Source: Methanomassiliicoccales archaeon (GTDB lineage: Archaea > Thermoplasmatota > Thermoplasmata > Methanomassiliicoccales > UBA472). Taken from it: 64,000 nucleotides of DNA. The number at the start of each line of letters is the position of its first letter. The stretch's first letter is position 1. The DNA lies in contig DATKZX010000002.1 of NCBI GenBank assembly GCA_035527755.1, positions 1 through 64,000 of the forward strand, given 5' to 3'. Positions 34,622 through 43,443 of the stretch are shown piece by piece. The notes under the pieces are model-generated. The model had not been told where the DNA came from. It saw only the letters and a list, made by a program, of their open reading frames with translations, and searched no databases. Position numbers and translations under genes: made by a program.

Positions 34622-35488
34622 ATGTCCGCTTTGAACGTTATTCTCACCACGGTATCCGACGACAACATCTCAGGTTCTTCGGAGATCTATTCAGAACTAT
34701 TGCGTGAACTGATGAAGGTGGTCTCGCAGAAGCCCTCGTCCCGAGAATGGCAGGATTTCGCCACCGGACTAACCAAGGTCAAGAGGTCCATGGCCCCGAT
34801 ACAGAACGTGGCCGGTTCGTTACAAGTGTTGCTCAATGCCAGCATACCGGAGGAGCAGTTGAACGGGTTCATCAAAGGTTTCCTGACCGATCTGGTGGAA
34901 AGGGAGGGCCAGGCCGCCGAAACCATAGCCATGACCTTTATCCATGAGCATCGGCCGAAGAAAATTGTGACGATCTCCTATTCCAGTACGGTAATGGCAG
35001 CGATCTTGGCCCTACCCAAGGAAGTGGAGGTCTCGGTGGCCGAATCATTGCCCTTAGGAGAGGGAACTATCACCTACCGCAGGCTTCTGGAGAAAGGGGT
35101 CAAGGTATCGTTGTTCCGAGATTCCATGATCGCCTCGGAGGTAGCCGCGGCCGACCTGGTACTGGTAGGGGCTGACGCGATCAGTCCGGAAGGTGTGGTC
35201 AACAAGGTCGGCACACGACTGCTGGCGATGGTCGCGAAGGATCAGGGTGTTAACATGGTGACATTATGTTCCACGTCCAAGCTCATCCCGGTGTTGGACA
35301 TGGATCCCATGGCCTCGGTTAAGAGCTCCGAGGGATTAAGTTACCGTGAATCGATCTTCGAGATCGCTCCCCTTTCACTGTTTCATTCGGTCATAACAGA
35401 GGAAGGAGCGCTCTCTGGCGAAGAGATGGAGAAGCGCTTACTGCGAGACCGGAGCAAGATGAAGGAGAACGACTGCCACGATTGTTGA
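34622..35488 (+). CDS. eIF-2B alpha/beta/delta-like isomerase family protein
   Basis: 288 residues of the IF2B-like sugar-phosphate isomerase superfamily (methylthioribose-1-phosphate isomerase, ribose-1,5-bisphosphate isomerase, eIF2B subunits). Family motifs: KKIVTISYSSTVMAAIL, the VAESLPLGEG segment in place of the usual ESRP, LVLVGADAISPEGVVNKVGTRLLA with the catalytic Asp, and VTLCSTSKLIP. The changed ESRP motif makes the catalytic assignment uncertain; it could be an AMP-pathway R15P isomerase paralogue or a non-catalytic homologue. Confidence 0.82.
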   Translation: MSALNVILTTVSDDNISGSSEIYSELLRELMKVVSQKPSSREWQDFATGLTKVKRSMAPIQNVAGSLQVLLNASIPEEQLNGFIKGFLTDLVEREGQAAETIAMTFIHEHRPKKIVTISYSSTVMAAILALPKEVEVSVAESLPLGEGTITYRRLLEKGVKVSLFRDSMIASEVAAADLVLVGADAISPEGVVNKVGTRLLAMVAKDQGVNMVTLCSTSKLIPVLDMDPMASVKSSEGLSYRESIFEIAPLSLFHSVITEEGALSGEEMEKRLLRDRSKMKENDCHDC

Positions 35489-35722
35489 TCAGCCGACCCG
35501 TTGCAGGAATTGTTTGACCTGTGAATCGAAGCCGTTCGTTTCGATGTCCAATTCAGTACCCTGTTCCTGGGTCACTGTCACCTGGACGTAGCCGGAGTCG
35601 CTCTTGAACAGCAAGTGCTGAGGGGATTCCTCCTCCACAGCTATCTCCATTCTTCCGAAATACTCCTTGGCCTTTTCTAAAGCCCTTTCCGGGCTCAGCT
35701 TGGTTGTCGCTCCGTATCTCAT
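35489..35722 (-). CDS. Small hypothetical protein, 77 aa
   Basis: Starts at ATG 35722 (a TTG two codons earlier is also in frame). A helix (SPERALEKAKEYFGRM) is followed by beta strands with alternating hydrophobic residues (HLLFKSDSGYVQVTVTQEQGTELDIETNGF) and a short helix. Looks like a small alpha/beta domain; no family named. Convergent with, and directly abutting, the isomerase gene. Confidence 0.65.
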   Translation of the reverse strand: MRYGATTKLSPERALEKAKEYFGRMEIAVEEESPQHLLFKSDSGYVQVTVTQEQGTELDIETNGFDSQVKQFLQRVG

Positions 35723-35801
35723 TCGCAATTCCCCTTGGGGAAAGCCAATGCGCCCATAACTATTTTTTTATCTGGTCCACCGATGCGATATCGATGTCTC
35801 G

Positions 35802-38800
35802 TCATTCAAATCTCAGGACCTCGGCCGGAGAGACCTTGCTGGCACCTCTAGCCGCTGGCAGAACGCTCAGCATCGTGGCCAGGAATGCCAGAACGCCCAC
35901 GATTATTATCGACTGCCAATCGATGACGAAGACGAAGTCCTGGGACTGCAATGCTACATTCCAGAGCTGATATCCTACCACGATCCCTAGCGATGTACCG
36001 GCAACGATCCCTAGCAATGATATGAACGCCGATTCCAAGGCGAAGTTGACCACCACCATGCGTTTGGTGAAACCGATCGCCCTCATCATCCCGATCTCCA
36101 GCCTCCTCTCGTGGATGGACCGGATGGTGATTATTCCCAGCCCGGCAATGCCGATGATCAGGCCCATTGCCAGGAAGGCTCGGAACAGAGTGAAGATGGA
36201 GTCGATGCTGGAAGTGATCTCCTCGGCCAATGCCTTGACCGATATGGTGCTCATGCCCACATCCAAGAAGTCCTTCTCCAGCAATACGGATTGCTCCTTG
36301 GCGTCCAGACCGGGTGTGTAACTGATGAGCAGCCGGTTCAATCCCTGGGCCTTGAAGCTGCCGTAGGCGGTGCTTTCATTGACGAACAGACCTGCTAGGG
36401 TGCTCTGTTTCATCACTCCCACCACGGTGATGTTGGTGATCGTACCATCGAAGGCTATCACTCGGAACGAATCACCCACCACCAGACCGGGATTGTCGGA
36501 GAAGGATGTGAACTGGTTCATGTTCGACGCCATTCCGCCGTCTATGATCGCCAAGGAACCGTTGTTCAACAATCCTTCCCATACTTCTTCTTCGCTTGCG
36601 AATCTGGATAGGTCCCATTTATCGAGAGGGTAGTAACCCTCGGTATAGAACCGCCGGTCCACTCCCAATCCTATCGTATCGAACTGATATGTTTCCTCCC
36701 CTCCAGCGATCTCGCGTGTCCCATTGATCCTTATCCCTACCGTAGGTAGGGCCACGATGTTGCTCACGTTACCTTTCTGCAGGAAACCGTCGCTGGCGTT
36801 GATCCTATCCCATGGGTCCTGGTCCAATACCGTACGGGGGTCCAATGTGAAGGCGACGGTGTCGAAGCCCCCGGAGGTCTCCTCCACCATGATCGGGATG
36901 TTGTAGTCCAGTACCCCGGAGATCATGGTCAGGATGGTGACCGTGAATATCACGAGGCCGAAGATGAATATGCTCAATCCCGTCCGCACCTTGGCCTTCA
37001 AAGGATAGGATATGGCCGTGCGGACCACCGCCCTATAGGAGGACTTGGCCCTTATTACAGTGGTAAAGAAGCGAATGATGGCGTCTGAGTTGAACATCAC
37101 GAGCAGGAGCAGAGAGACCAACATGAAGAGGCCCGCCACCACCAACATCTCTATTTCTTCATCGAATGGGAATATCTTGAATCCGATCGCCATGCCCAAC
37201 CAGAGACCCAGTGTCATCAGGGCCGCGGCGTTCCAGGCCAGTCGGTCTCCTACGAACCGTCTTATCAGGAGTCCCAACGAAAGGGTGATCAAAGAGAGTC
37301 CGCTGTAGGCCGCCCCTAGATTTTCCAGGACCACTCCTAAAGCGGTCAACAGGAACCCGGCCATCACCATGGAGACGCCTATGAGAAAGGACCTGCGGTC
37401 CTTGATCGGTACAGGAGGCTCTGGTATGTTCTTTATCGCTCTCACGATGTTCATCTTTGAGATGCGCCCCGTAGCCACGTATACCGTGGTTATGGTGATC
37501 AGGAACCCCATAAGGTAAGAATAGGCCATCCCGGAGGGCGTGAAGGTGAAATAGTCTGCGATCGAGAGCCCGGAAAAACCGAAAACGCCTGAAACCGAAA
37601 GGATGATTATGTATGCCAGAACCACTCCCAGCAGAGTGCCTATTCCGGCGGCCACCGCCCCATAGATGACCCCTTCATATATGAAGAGCCTCCCCATGGT
37701 GGACCTCAGCATCCCAACTGCCCTGGTGATGCCCATTTCCGATTTGCGCTCTTCCCCCAACATCGTGAATATATTGAGAACCAAGGCCGCCCCGGCAATG
37801 ACCGAGAAAGAGCCGAACACGAAGAACAGGGAGGTGAACGATGTTAGGGCGTCACGACCGTCCTCCAAGGTCTCCTGTTGGTCCTGGACGATCTCCAGCC
37901 CGAGGTCCGATCGGTCATCCAAAACCGCCTGGATCTGTTGGCGGGCGTCCGAAACATGTGCTTTGCCCTCGCTGAGCAATGTTACGAAGATAAGATTGTT
38001 CCTCCCTTCGTTCCCGGTCCAGGATTGCAGCGTCGAACGTTCTACGAATATGCTAGGGGCGGATTGGAACTGTCCAGAACTGAGCTGATAACCACCCAGA
38101 CCATCAGAGGTCACGATCCTTTCCAAGGTCAACGGTAGAACGTTGGTCCCTCGGACCAGCAGTAGCTGGTCCCCGACCGCCGCATCCAGTTCCAAGGCGG
38201 CGCTCTGTGGCAGGAACACACCTCCGGGCAAGGGGGCTGTGGTTATGGGTCCCTCATCAGCTATGGTGAAACCGCCGAAATTGGCCACCATGTCCCCTTC
38301 CACCCCCAGGGCGACGTTGTTGAGCGAAGACAGGCCGGTCCTTTGATCGATCACCACCGCGTTCTCCAGACTAGCTTGCGCCACGTGTTCGATCCAATCC
38401 GTGGAACCGAGATCGGATAAGATCGCCTGGAGTTCGGTATCATTCAGGTAGACGTAATTAGTGGCGAAGGGCGAAGCAACCACAAAATCGACCTCACCGA
38501 GCCCCTCGGTGACCTGATTCACTATGAGATTGTCCAGGGTGTCACTGACCGCGAAGGATGCGGAAATGATCGCCGTACCCACCATCAATCCTCCGACCAC
38601 CAAGGCGGTCGTGGTCGGCCTCCTGATGGCGTAACGAAGGGCCATGGTGAAGACCACCAGATTATGACGGGCGTCCATGAGCACGATCAGAATGATGAGC
38701 ATTATGTTCAATATCAGGGAGAGAGCCGTATCAAAAAACAGCCAGGGGGCTAATAGTATTATTGCCACCAAGGTCATTTTGATGATAACGAACCACTTGG

Positions 38801-38804
38801 ACAA
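35802..38804 (-). CDS. ABC transporter permease with two FtsX domains
   Basis: 1000-residue MacB/LolC-type permease in one chain: two FtsX domains (about 290-440 and 850-985), each with the EERKSEMGITRAVGM / ERRLEIGMMRAIGF signature loop, plus large extracytoplasmic regions (about 80-290 and 660-850) and about ten membrane helices. Such proteins couple ATP hydrolysis to export or mechanical work on lipids or surface proteins rather than uptake. The TTG start lies 4 nt after the ATPase stop, a clear two-gene operon. Confidence 0.92.
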   Translation of the reverse strand: MSKWFVIIKMTLVAIILLAPWLFFDTALSLILNIMLIILIVLMDARHNLVVFTMALRYAIRRPTTTALVVGGLMVGTAIISASFAVSDTLDNLIVNQVTEGLGEVDFVVASPFATNYVYLNDTELQAILSDLGSTDWIEHVAQASLENAVVIDQRTGLSSLNNVALGVEGDMVANFGGFTIADEGPITTAPLPGGVFLPQSAALELDAAVGDQLLLVRGTNVLPLTLERIVTSDGLGGYQLSSGQFQSAPSIFVERSTLQSWTGNEGRNNLIFVTLLSEGKAHVSDARQQIQAVLDDRSDLGLEIVQDQQETLEDGRDALTSFTSLFFVFGSFSVIAGAALVLNIFTMLGEERKSEMGITRAVGMLRSTMGRLFIYEGVIYGAVAAGIGTLLGVVLAYIIILSVSGVFGFSGLSIADYFTFTPSGMAYSYLMGFLITITTVYVATGRISKMNIVRAIKNIPEPPVPIKDRRSFLIGVSMVMAGFLLTALGVVLENLGAAYSGLSLITLSLGLLIRRFVGDRLAWNAAALMTLGLWLGMAIGFKIFPFDEEIEMLVVAGLFMLVSLLLLVMFNSDAIIRFFTTVIRAKSSYRAVVRTAISYPLKAKVRTGLSIFIFGLVIFTVTILTMISGVLDYNIPIMVEETSGGFDTVAFTLDPRTVLDQDPWDRINASDGFLQKGNVSNIVALPTVGIRINGTREIAGGEETYQFDTIGLGVDRRFYTEGYYPLDKWDLSRFASEEEVWEGLLNNGSLAIIDGGMASNMNQFTSFSDNPGLVVGDSFRVIAFDGTITNITVVGVMKQSTLAGLFVNESTAYGSFKAQGLNRLLISYTPGLDAKEQSVLLEKDFLDVGMSTISVKALAEEITSSIDSIFTLFRAFLAMGLIIGIAGLGIITIRSIHERRLEIGMMRAIGFTKRMVVVNFALESAFISLLGIVAGTSLGIVVGYQLWNVALQSQDFVFVIDWQSIIIVGVLAFLATMLSVLPAARGASKVSPAEVLRFE

Positions 38805-38808
38805 CGGG

Positions 38809-39528
38809 TCAACCCCTGTCGATTATATCCTGGCAAACGGTACTGACCTTGCCGTCATCGTCCACGATCTCCCCGTCCCTCATGTGGATGATGCGATCGC
38901 ACTTCATGCCGACCTCGGGATCGTGGGTAACGATGACGAAGGTCTGTTGGTTCTCCTGATTGAGTCGCCTCATTAGCGCCACGACCTCATCGGCGGTCTT
39001 CTTGTCCAGATCTCCGGTCGGTTCGTCCGCCCATACAAGTGCGGGTGTGTTTACCAGCGCCCGGGCGATCGTGACCCTCTGCCTTTCGCCCCCTGATAGG
39101 GAGGCCGGACGGAGTGGGGCCCGGTCCTTAAGACCCACTGTCTCCAGTAGTTTCAGGGCCTTCTCTCTGGCTATGGACGGGCTCTCCCCTGAAATGAGCA
39201 ATGGGAGCTCCACGTTCTCCTGGGCGGACAGTACTGGCAACAGATTATAGAATTGAAAGATGAATCCCATCCTTCGGGCTCGAAAACGGGTTTTTTCGTT
39301 ATCGTCCATCTTGGTCAGTTCCACCCCCTCGATCAGAACCTGGCCGGAACTCACATCATCGATACCGGACAGGCAGTTGAGCAAGGTGGTCTTTCCGCAT
39401 CCGGAAGGTCCCATGACCGCCACCATCTCCCCCTTCTTGATCTCCATGGTGATGCCTTTCAGAGCCTCCACTCGGATATCCCCAGTAACATAGGTCTTAA
39501 TGATATCCTGGCAACGAATTATGGACAA
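38809..39528 (-). CDS. ABC transporter ATPase, MacB/LolD type
   Basis: 239-residue nucleotide-binding subunit of the FtsX permease encoded next. Walker [11 protein letters not shown]-loop ([22 protein letters not shown]), signature [15 protein letters not shown], Walker [14 protein letters not shown] and the H switch [10 protein letters not shown]. Starts with TTG preceded by GGGGAG. The Q-loop and PTGDLD are typical of the LolD/MacB/FtsE group. Confidence 0.95.
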   Translation of the reverse strand: MSIIRCQDIIKTYVTGDIRVEALKGITMEIKKGEMVAVMGPSGCGKTTLLNCLSGIDDVSSGQVLIEGVELTKMDDNEKTRFRARRMGFIFQFYNLLPVLSAQENVELPLLISGESPSIAREKALKLLETVGLKDRAPLRPASLSGGERQRVTIARALVNTPALVWADEPTGDLDKKTADEVVALMRRLNQENQQTFVIVTHDPEVGMKCDRIIHMRDGEIVDDDGKVSTVCQDIIDRG

Positions 39529-39598
39529 TTTACTCCCCCAAGATGTTTATGATACTTCGGAATATGATATATAATCGTTGTCCAGGGGATCCTTCAGT

Positions 39599-40525
39599 TC
39601 AACGTAAGAGCATGAACAGGTTTACCAAAACTAATAAAATTACCAGGGAACCGACGTTCAATTTCACCTGTCGAATGACCTTCCTTCGGTCGTAGGTTTT
39701 CAGGAACAGACCGGTAAAGCTAGCAGCGATCGGTATCGCACAGACCATCATTAGCGTTGACAGTTCCAGCTCCCAGTACTCACCGAGCAAGGTGAGGATC
39801 GACCAGATAAGAGTACTGAGCGATACGCAGATGAATGATATCGCCGCCCCTCTCCTCAGACCCATACGGACCATCAGATTCACTTTACCCCCGGCCTGGT
39901 CACCCTTTAGGTCGGGCATCTCAACGCTCAGTATGAAAAATCCCACGAAACCAAAAAGCGGTAGGCAGGTGATCATGAATTTGAGGTCTAACCCCCCATT
40001 GACGACCATGTATCCCATGCCAGGCATGACCAGCCCCGCGGCTAGCACCGTCGATACCTCCCCTAGTCCCCGATAGCTCAAACGGAGAGGTGGCGCGGCA
40101 TAAAAATAGCCAAGCAGAGCACCGAACAGGACGAAGGGAAGGAAGTACCAGGGCATATTGAATGTGATTTGGAATGCGAATGCCGCCACCATTGCAAGAC
40201 ATATCAGCGACCAGGAGATGCAAAGGGCGGCCCGGGCGTATTCTGGATTTTTATTTAGAACCCCGCTTCCGCCTGAAAGGACCGAAGGGGTGTTCGCTGC
40301 GTCGACCTCTTGATCAAAGTAATCGTTGGAATAACTAAGAGATATCTGTGCGAGGAGAAATATCAAGTAACCCAGAGCGAAACGGCCAGCATCCGGTCCT
40401 GTTGGGTCCCCTCTCGCTAAAAGAGATCCAAGCAGGAAAAGTAACAGACCTGGTAATAGAAATTGTGGGCGGCTCAATCGCAGTAGAGCCCATATCTTCT
40501 TTCGTTCCCTGGCCCCATCTGACAT
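39599..40525 (-). CDS. UbiA family prenyltransferase (MenA-like)
   Basis: 308 residues, about eight membrane helices. First Asp-rich motif SNDYFDQEVDAAN (near 66-78), second EMPDLKGDQAGGKVNL (near 203-218). The first motif followed by a TPSVLSGGSGVL stretch is characteristic of the MenA/1,4-dihydroxy-2-naphthoate octaprenyltransferase branch, though menaquinone is unlikely here and the acceptor is unknown. Upstream of the ABC pair and opposite trpB2. Confidence 0.88.
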   Translation of the reverse strand: MSDGARERKKIWALLRLSRPQFLLPGLLLFLLGSLLARGDPTGPDAGRFALGYLIFLLAQISLSYSNDYFDQEVDAANTPSVLSGGSGVLNKNPEYARAALCISWSLICLAMVAAFAFQITFNMPWYFLPFVLFGALLGYFYAAPPLRLSYRGLGEVSTVLAAGLVMPGMGYMVVNGGLDLKFMITCLPLFGFVGFFILSVEMPDLKGDQAGGKVNLMVRMGLRRGAAISFICVSLSTLIWSILTLLGEYWELELSTLMMVCAIPIAASFTGLFLKTYDRRKVIRQVKLNVGSLVILLVLVNLFMLLR

Positions 40526-40890
40526 CGGGTTTTCACCTCAACATAAATGACCTAGATCGGTCGGTCGAAGAGAAGCTCCCCGACATGTTTAGGAAATATG
40601 AAGGGGGCTGTGGGTGTGCAGTGATTACATTTCTTTTCATTGCTATGACATATGAGGCGTGCTCGAATATTTCACAATAAAGGTTCTAAATTTATTGTGA
40701 ACGCCCACTTATGAGATGAAATTGGGGTGCATTCATCAATTTATGAACTTGATCGTTGAACGCTTTACGAGGAATCGCATAGCCGGTCTTTGAATTTCTT
40801 CTAAAAAGTTGTAACGAGATCTATTAATGTATTATTATGTACATCATAGTCCATAAATGCTATATATTGCATTATCCTTTTCTCTATTTC
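40526..40890. other. Intergenic segment with promoter and inverted repeat
   Basis: 365 bp between divergent genes. It holds an 11-bp perfect inverted repeat (40671-40701), AT-rich sequence, and a TATA box (GCTATATATTGC, about 40858-40869) about 25-30 nt before the preferred trpB2 start. No convincing ORF. Confidence 0.6.
40671..40701. promoter_or_regulatory. 11-bp perfect inverted repeat upstream of trpB2
   Basis: TTCACAATAAA (40671-40681) and TTTATTGTGAA (40691-40701) with a 9-bp spacer, about 190 bp upstream of the trpB2 start. It could be an operator for a dimeric regulator or a hairpin; the lack of a nearby poly-T run argues against a terminator. Confidence 0.45.
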
Positions 40891-42192
40891 ATGAAAGATG
40901 ATGTCAGGATCACCCTAGGCGTTAATGACATTCCGAAGCGCTGGTACAATATCGCTGCCGATTCCCCTGTCCCGATCCCTCCGCCGCTGAACCCGGGCAC
41001 CAACCAACCTCTGAAGCCAGAGGAGATGGAGGCCATCTTCCCCAAGAACATCATCGCTCAGGAGTATTCTACCGAGCGCTACATTGACATTCCAGAAGAA
41101 GTGCGTGAGGCCTATATCATGTTGAACCGCCCCTCCCCCTTGGTTCGGGCGGTCCGACTGGAAAAGGCGCTTAAGACCCCAGCTAAGATCTACTACAAGC
41201 GGGAAGATCTCAGCCCCTGCGGTTCCCATAAGCCCAACACCGCGGTTCCACAAGCCTACTTTAACATGGTGGCAGGGACAGAGCACTTGACCACTGAGAC
41301 CGGTGCCGGGCAATGGGGATCTTCCCTTGCCCTAGCATGTTCTATGTTCGATCTTAGCTGTAAGGTCTTCATGGTGAGGGTCTCCTACGACTCTAAGCCC
41401 TATCGCCGCTTCGTCATGCAGACCTACGGCGCCGATGTCTACGCCAGCCCTAGCCCGGAGACAAATTACGGCCGCACTCTCTTGAAGAGCGATCCTACCA
41501 ACCCTGGAAGTCTAGGCATCGCCATCAGCGAGGCCGTTGAACTGGCGGTCAGCACCCCCAATACAAAGTACAGCCTTGGCAGCGTGGCCAATCACGTCAT
41601 GATACATCAGTCGGTGATCGGACAAGAGCTCATCGAGCAAATGAAGATCGCCGAGATCGTTCCGGACTACATGGTCGCCTGTGTTGGCGGTGGCAGTAAC
41701 TTTGCCGGATTTGCCTTCCCCCTGTTGGCACAGAAGATAAAAGGGACGATAGACACTGAGTTCATCGCCGCCGAGCCCGTTTCAGTTCCTTCCTTGACCA
41801 AGGGAGAGTATCGTTACGATTTCGGAGATACCGCGGGATTGACGCCTCTGTTCAAGATGTTCACCATGGGTCATGAGTTCATGCCTTCCCCCATACACGC
41901 CGGCGGTCTGCGCTATCACGGAATGGCTCCCACCGTCAGTCTGATGAAGAACTTGGGATTGGTCAAAGCAGTGGGCGTTGAACAAAAGGACACTTTCTCT
42001 GCTGGTGTGCAGTTCGCTTTGGCGGAAGGAGTGATCCCAGCACCGGAGAGCACCCATGCCATCCGGGCGGCCATAGACCTAGCCCTGGAGGCCAAGCGCA
42101 ACAATGAGGAGAAGGTCATCGTCTTCAACCTCTCTGGACATGGGTTGCTAGATATGGCTGGGTACGACAGCTATTTCAATGGCAAACTATAG
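40891..42192 (+). CDS. trpB2: Tryptophan synthase beta chain, TrpB2 type
   Basis: PLP enzyme that joins indole and serine to tryptophan (or, in some TrpB2s, acts as a serine deaminase or uses O-phosphoserine). 433 residues from ATG 40891. TrpB2-specific features: the N-terminal KRWYNIAADSP, RPSPLVRA, the PLP lysine in EDLSPCGSHKPNTA, TETGAGQWGSSLALAC, the VGGGSNFAGF phosphate-binding loop and NLSGHGLLD. The frame is open to 40837, but the TATA box lies within that extension. No other trp genes are nearby, the usual setting for TrpB2. Confidence 0.95.
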   Translation: MKDDVRITLGVNDIPKRWYNIAADSPVPIPPPLNPGTNQPLKPEEMEAIFPKNIIAQEYSTERYIDIPEEVREAYIMLNRPSPLVRAVRLEKALKTPAKIYYKREDLSPCGSHKPNTAVPQAYFNMVAGTEHLTTETGAGQWGSSLALACSMFDLSCKVFMVRVSYDSKPYRRFVMQTYGADVYASPSPETNYGRTLLKSDPTNPGSLGIAISEAVELAVSTPNTKYSLGSVANHVMIHQSVIGQELIEQMKIAEIVPDYMVACVGGGSNFAGFAFPLLAQKIKGTIDTEFIAAEPVSVPSLTKGEYRYDFGDTAGLTPLFKMFTMGHEFMPSPIHAGGLRYHGMAPTVSLMKNLGLVKAVGVEQKDTFSAGVQFALAEGVIPAPESTHAIRAAIDLALEAKRNNEEKVIVFNLSGHGLLDMAGYDSYFNGKL

Positions 42193-42238
42193 GGATCTTC
42201 TTAGATCCGACCCGGGGGCGTGAGCCCCCATATTTTTT
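42193..42238 (+). terminator. Tandem hairpins and T-run terminator of trpB2
   Basis: First hairpin GGATCT-TCTT-AGATCC (from 42193) directly at the stop, second GGGGGC-GTGA-GCCCCC (42214-42229), then a T6 run at 42233-42238 and more T's. Confidence 0.75.
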
Positions 42239-42339
42239 ATTTTTATCACTGAAAGACTTTGATTTCACTAATACAATTATTTATAAAATATCGCCATTAC
42301 CGTTGTTAGTGGGTCGGGGAAGTAAATTGAGGAAGTGTC

Positions 42340-42867
42340 TTGTGCGCCGAACTTGAAGTCGAAAATGGATTGAAATTCTACTCCATCGAGGTTCGTTCAG
42401 ACTTCGGCCTGTTCACTTTGGACCACGGGCGCATCTACATGATCATCAATGAACGTCTGGACAAGACGCTTTCATTGATAAATGGCATGGCTTCTGCCGG
42501 TAAGGACATCATCTGTGTCAGCCGAATGCACCCGGATATGCTGCGGGGGCGATATCCATTACAAGAAATTCATTCCCTTTGGCTTAGCGAAAGCGGCAAC
42601 AGCCCTAGGATATCACCTGATCAATTGGACCAGATCGTGGAAGAAATTTCTAATTTCGTTCAAGAAAGAAAGAACGCAGTGGCCGTCTTGGACGGCCTGG
42701 AATACATTTCCCTGTTCACCGATTTTCGCTCGTTGAACATCTTTTTGGAGGAATTGAACGATGTCGTTATGGCGTCGCGGTCAATCCTTTTGATACCAGT
42801 AGATCCGCGCCTATTTGACCCTTGTCAACTGGCACGGTTGCGTCGCTTTGCTGAGATCCTTCATTGA
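42340..42867 (+). CDS. DUF835 domain protein
   Basis: 175 residues. Family core: GRIYMIINERLDKTLSLINGM, GKDIICVSRMHPDML, then ERKNAVAVLDGLEYISLFTDFRSL (the LDGLEYL motif) and SILLIPVDPRLFD. No P-loop. The start is TTG 42340 by frame. Its last 101 nt overlap, antisense, the end of the next DUF835 gene. Confidence 0.82.
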   Translation: MCAELEVENGLKFYSIEVRSDFGLFTLDHGRIYMIINERLDKTLSLINGMASAGKDIICVSRMHPDMLRGRYPLQEIHSLWLSESGNSPRISPDQLDQIVEEISNFVQERKNAVAVLDGLEYISLFTDFRSLNIFLEELNDVVMASRSILLIPVDPRLFDPCQLARLRRFAEILH

Positions 42868-43327
42868 GCTGTGAGGTGTCCATCTGGGGAAACGCCTCCC
42901 ATAACCTCTTCAGGTCCCTCTCCTCGAAGGTCAGCGGATCTATGGATATGATCATGCTCCCTTTCGACGTCCCGAGCGCATGGTCGATGTCCTGCAGTGC
43001 TGAGACGATCTTGTTCATATCGCTCCACAGTAATAGGTACTCGAGTCCGTCCAAGAAAAATTTCTTGTGCCCCGCCTTGACCTCGGCCCGCACTTTCTTG
43101 ACCAGGTTCGATACGTTCTTTGGGCAAAGGGCGTCCTTGTGCTTCACGCCGCTCAACCAGTGAAATTTAGAATTGGCTAGACCGTATTTCTCAACCACGT
43201 ATTCGGGATGCAGGCGGGTGATGCACACTCCGTCGTCACCAGATAGGTATTTAGAGAACATTAGGAAACCGTTGCGAGGGTAACCCTCCACCAACAACGA
43301 GACATTGGCATTTATGACATTTTCCAT
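42767..43327 (-). CDS. DUF835 domain protein, convergent partner
   Basis: 186 residues: NGFLMFSKYLSGDDGVCITRLHPEYV, HKKFFLDGLEYLLLWSDM and GSMIISIDPLTFEERDL mark DUF835. A disordered tail of about 40 residues (QLNEGSQQSDATVPVDKGQ) is encoded by the region overlapping the neighbouring DUF835 gene, so the tail may have arisen by readthrough into the opposing gene. Divergent from the STAND ATPase gene. Confidence 0.82.
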   Translation of the reverse strand: MENVINANVSLLVEGYPRNGFLMFSKYLSGDDGVCITRLHPEYVVEKYGLANSKFHWLSGVKHKDALCPKNVSNLVKKVRAEVKAGHKKFFLDGLEYLLLWSDMNKIVSALQDIDHALGTSKGSMIISIDPLTFEERDLKRLWEAFPQMDTSQLNEGSQQSDATVPVDKGQIGADLLVSKGLTATP

Positions 43328-43443
43328 GAGATCATTCCTCCGTTCCTTATTCTATGACTTTGTTTTTACCCTATTTAAAGGGCATTTGAGCATGCTACTT
43401 TAGTTAAATGAGAATCTGCACCTGAACACTGTGTGAAAGGTTA

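Noticed and set aside
40348-40680. 110-codon plus-strand frame
   Set aside because: Its first half is antisense to the UbiA gene and its second half lies in the promoter region; no protein-like features.
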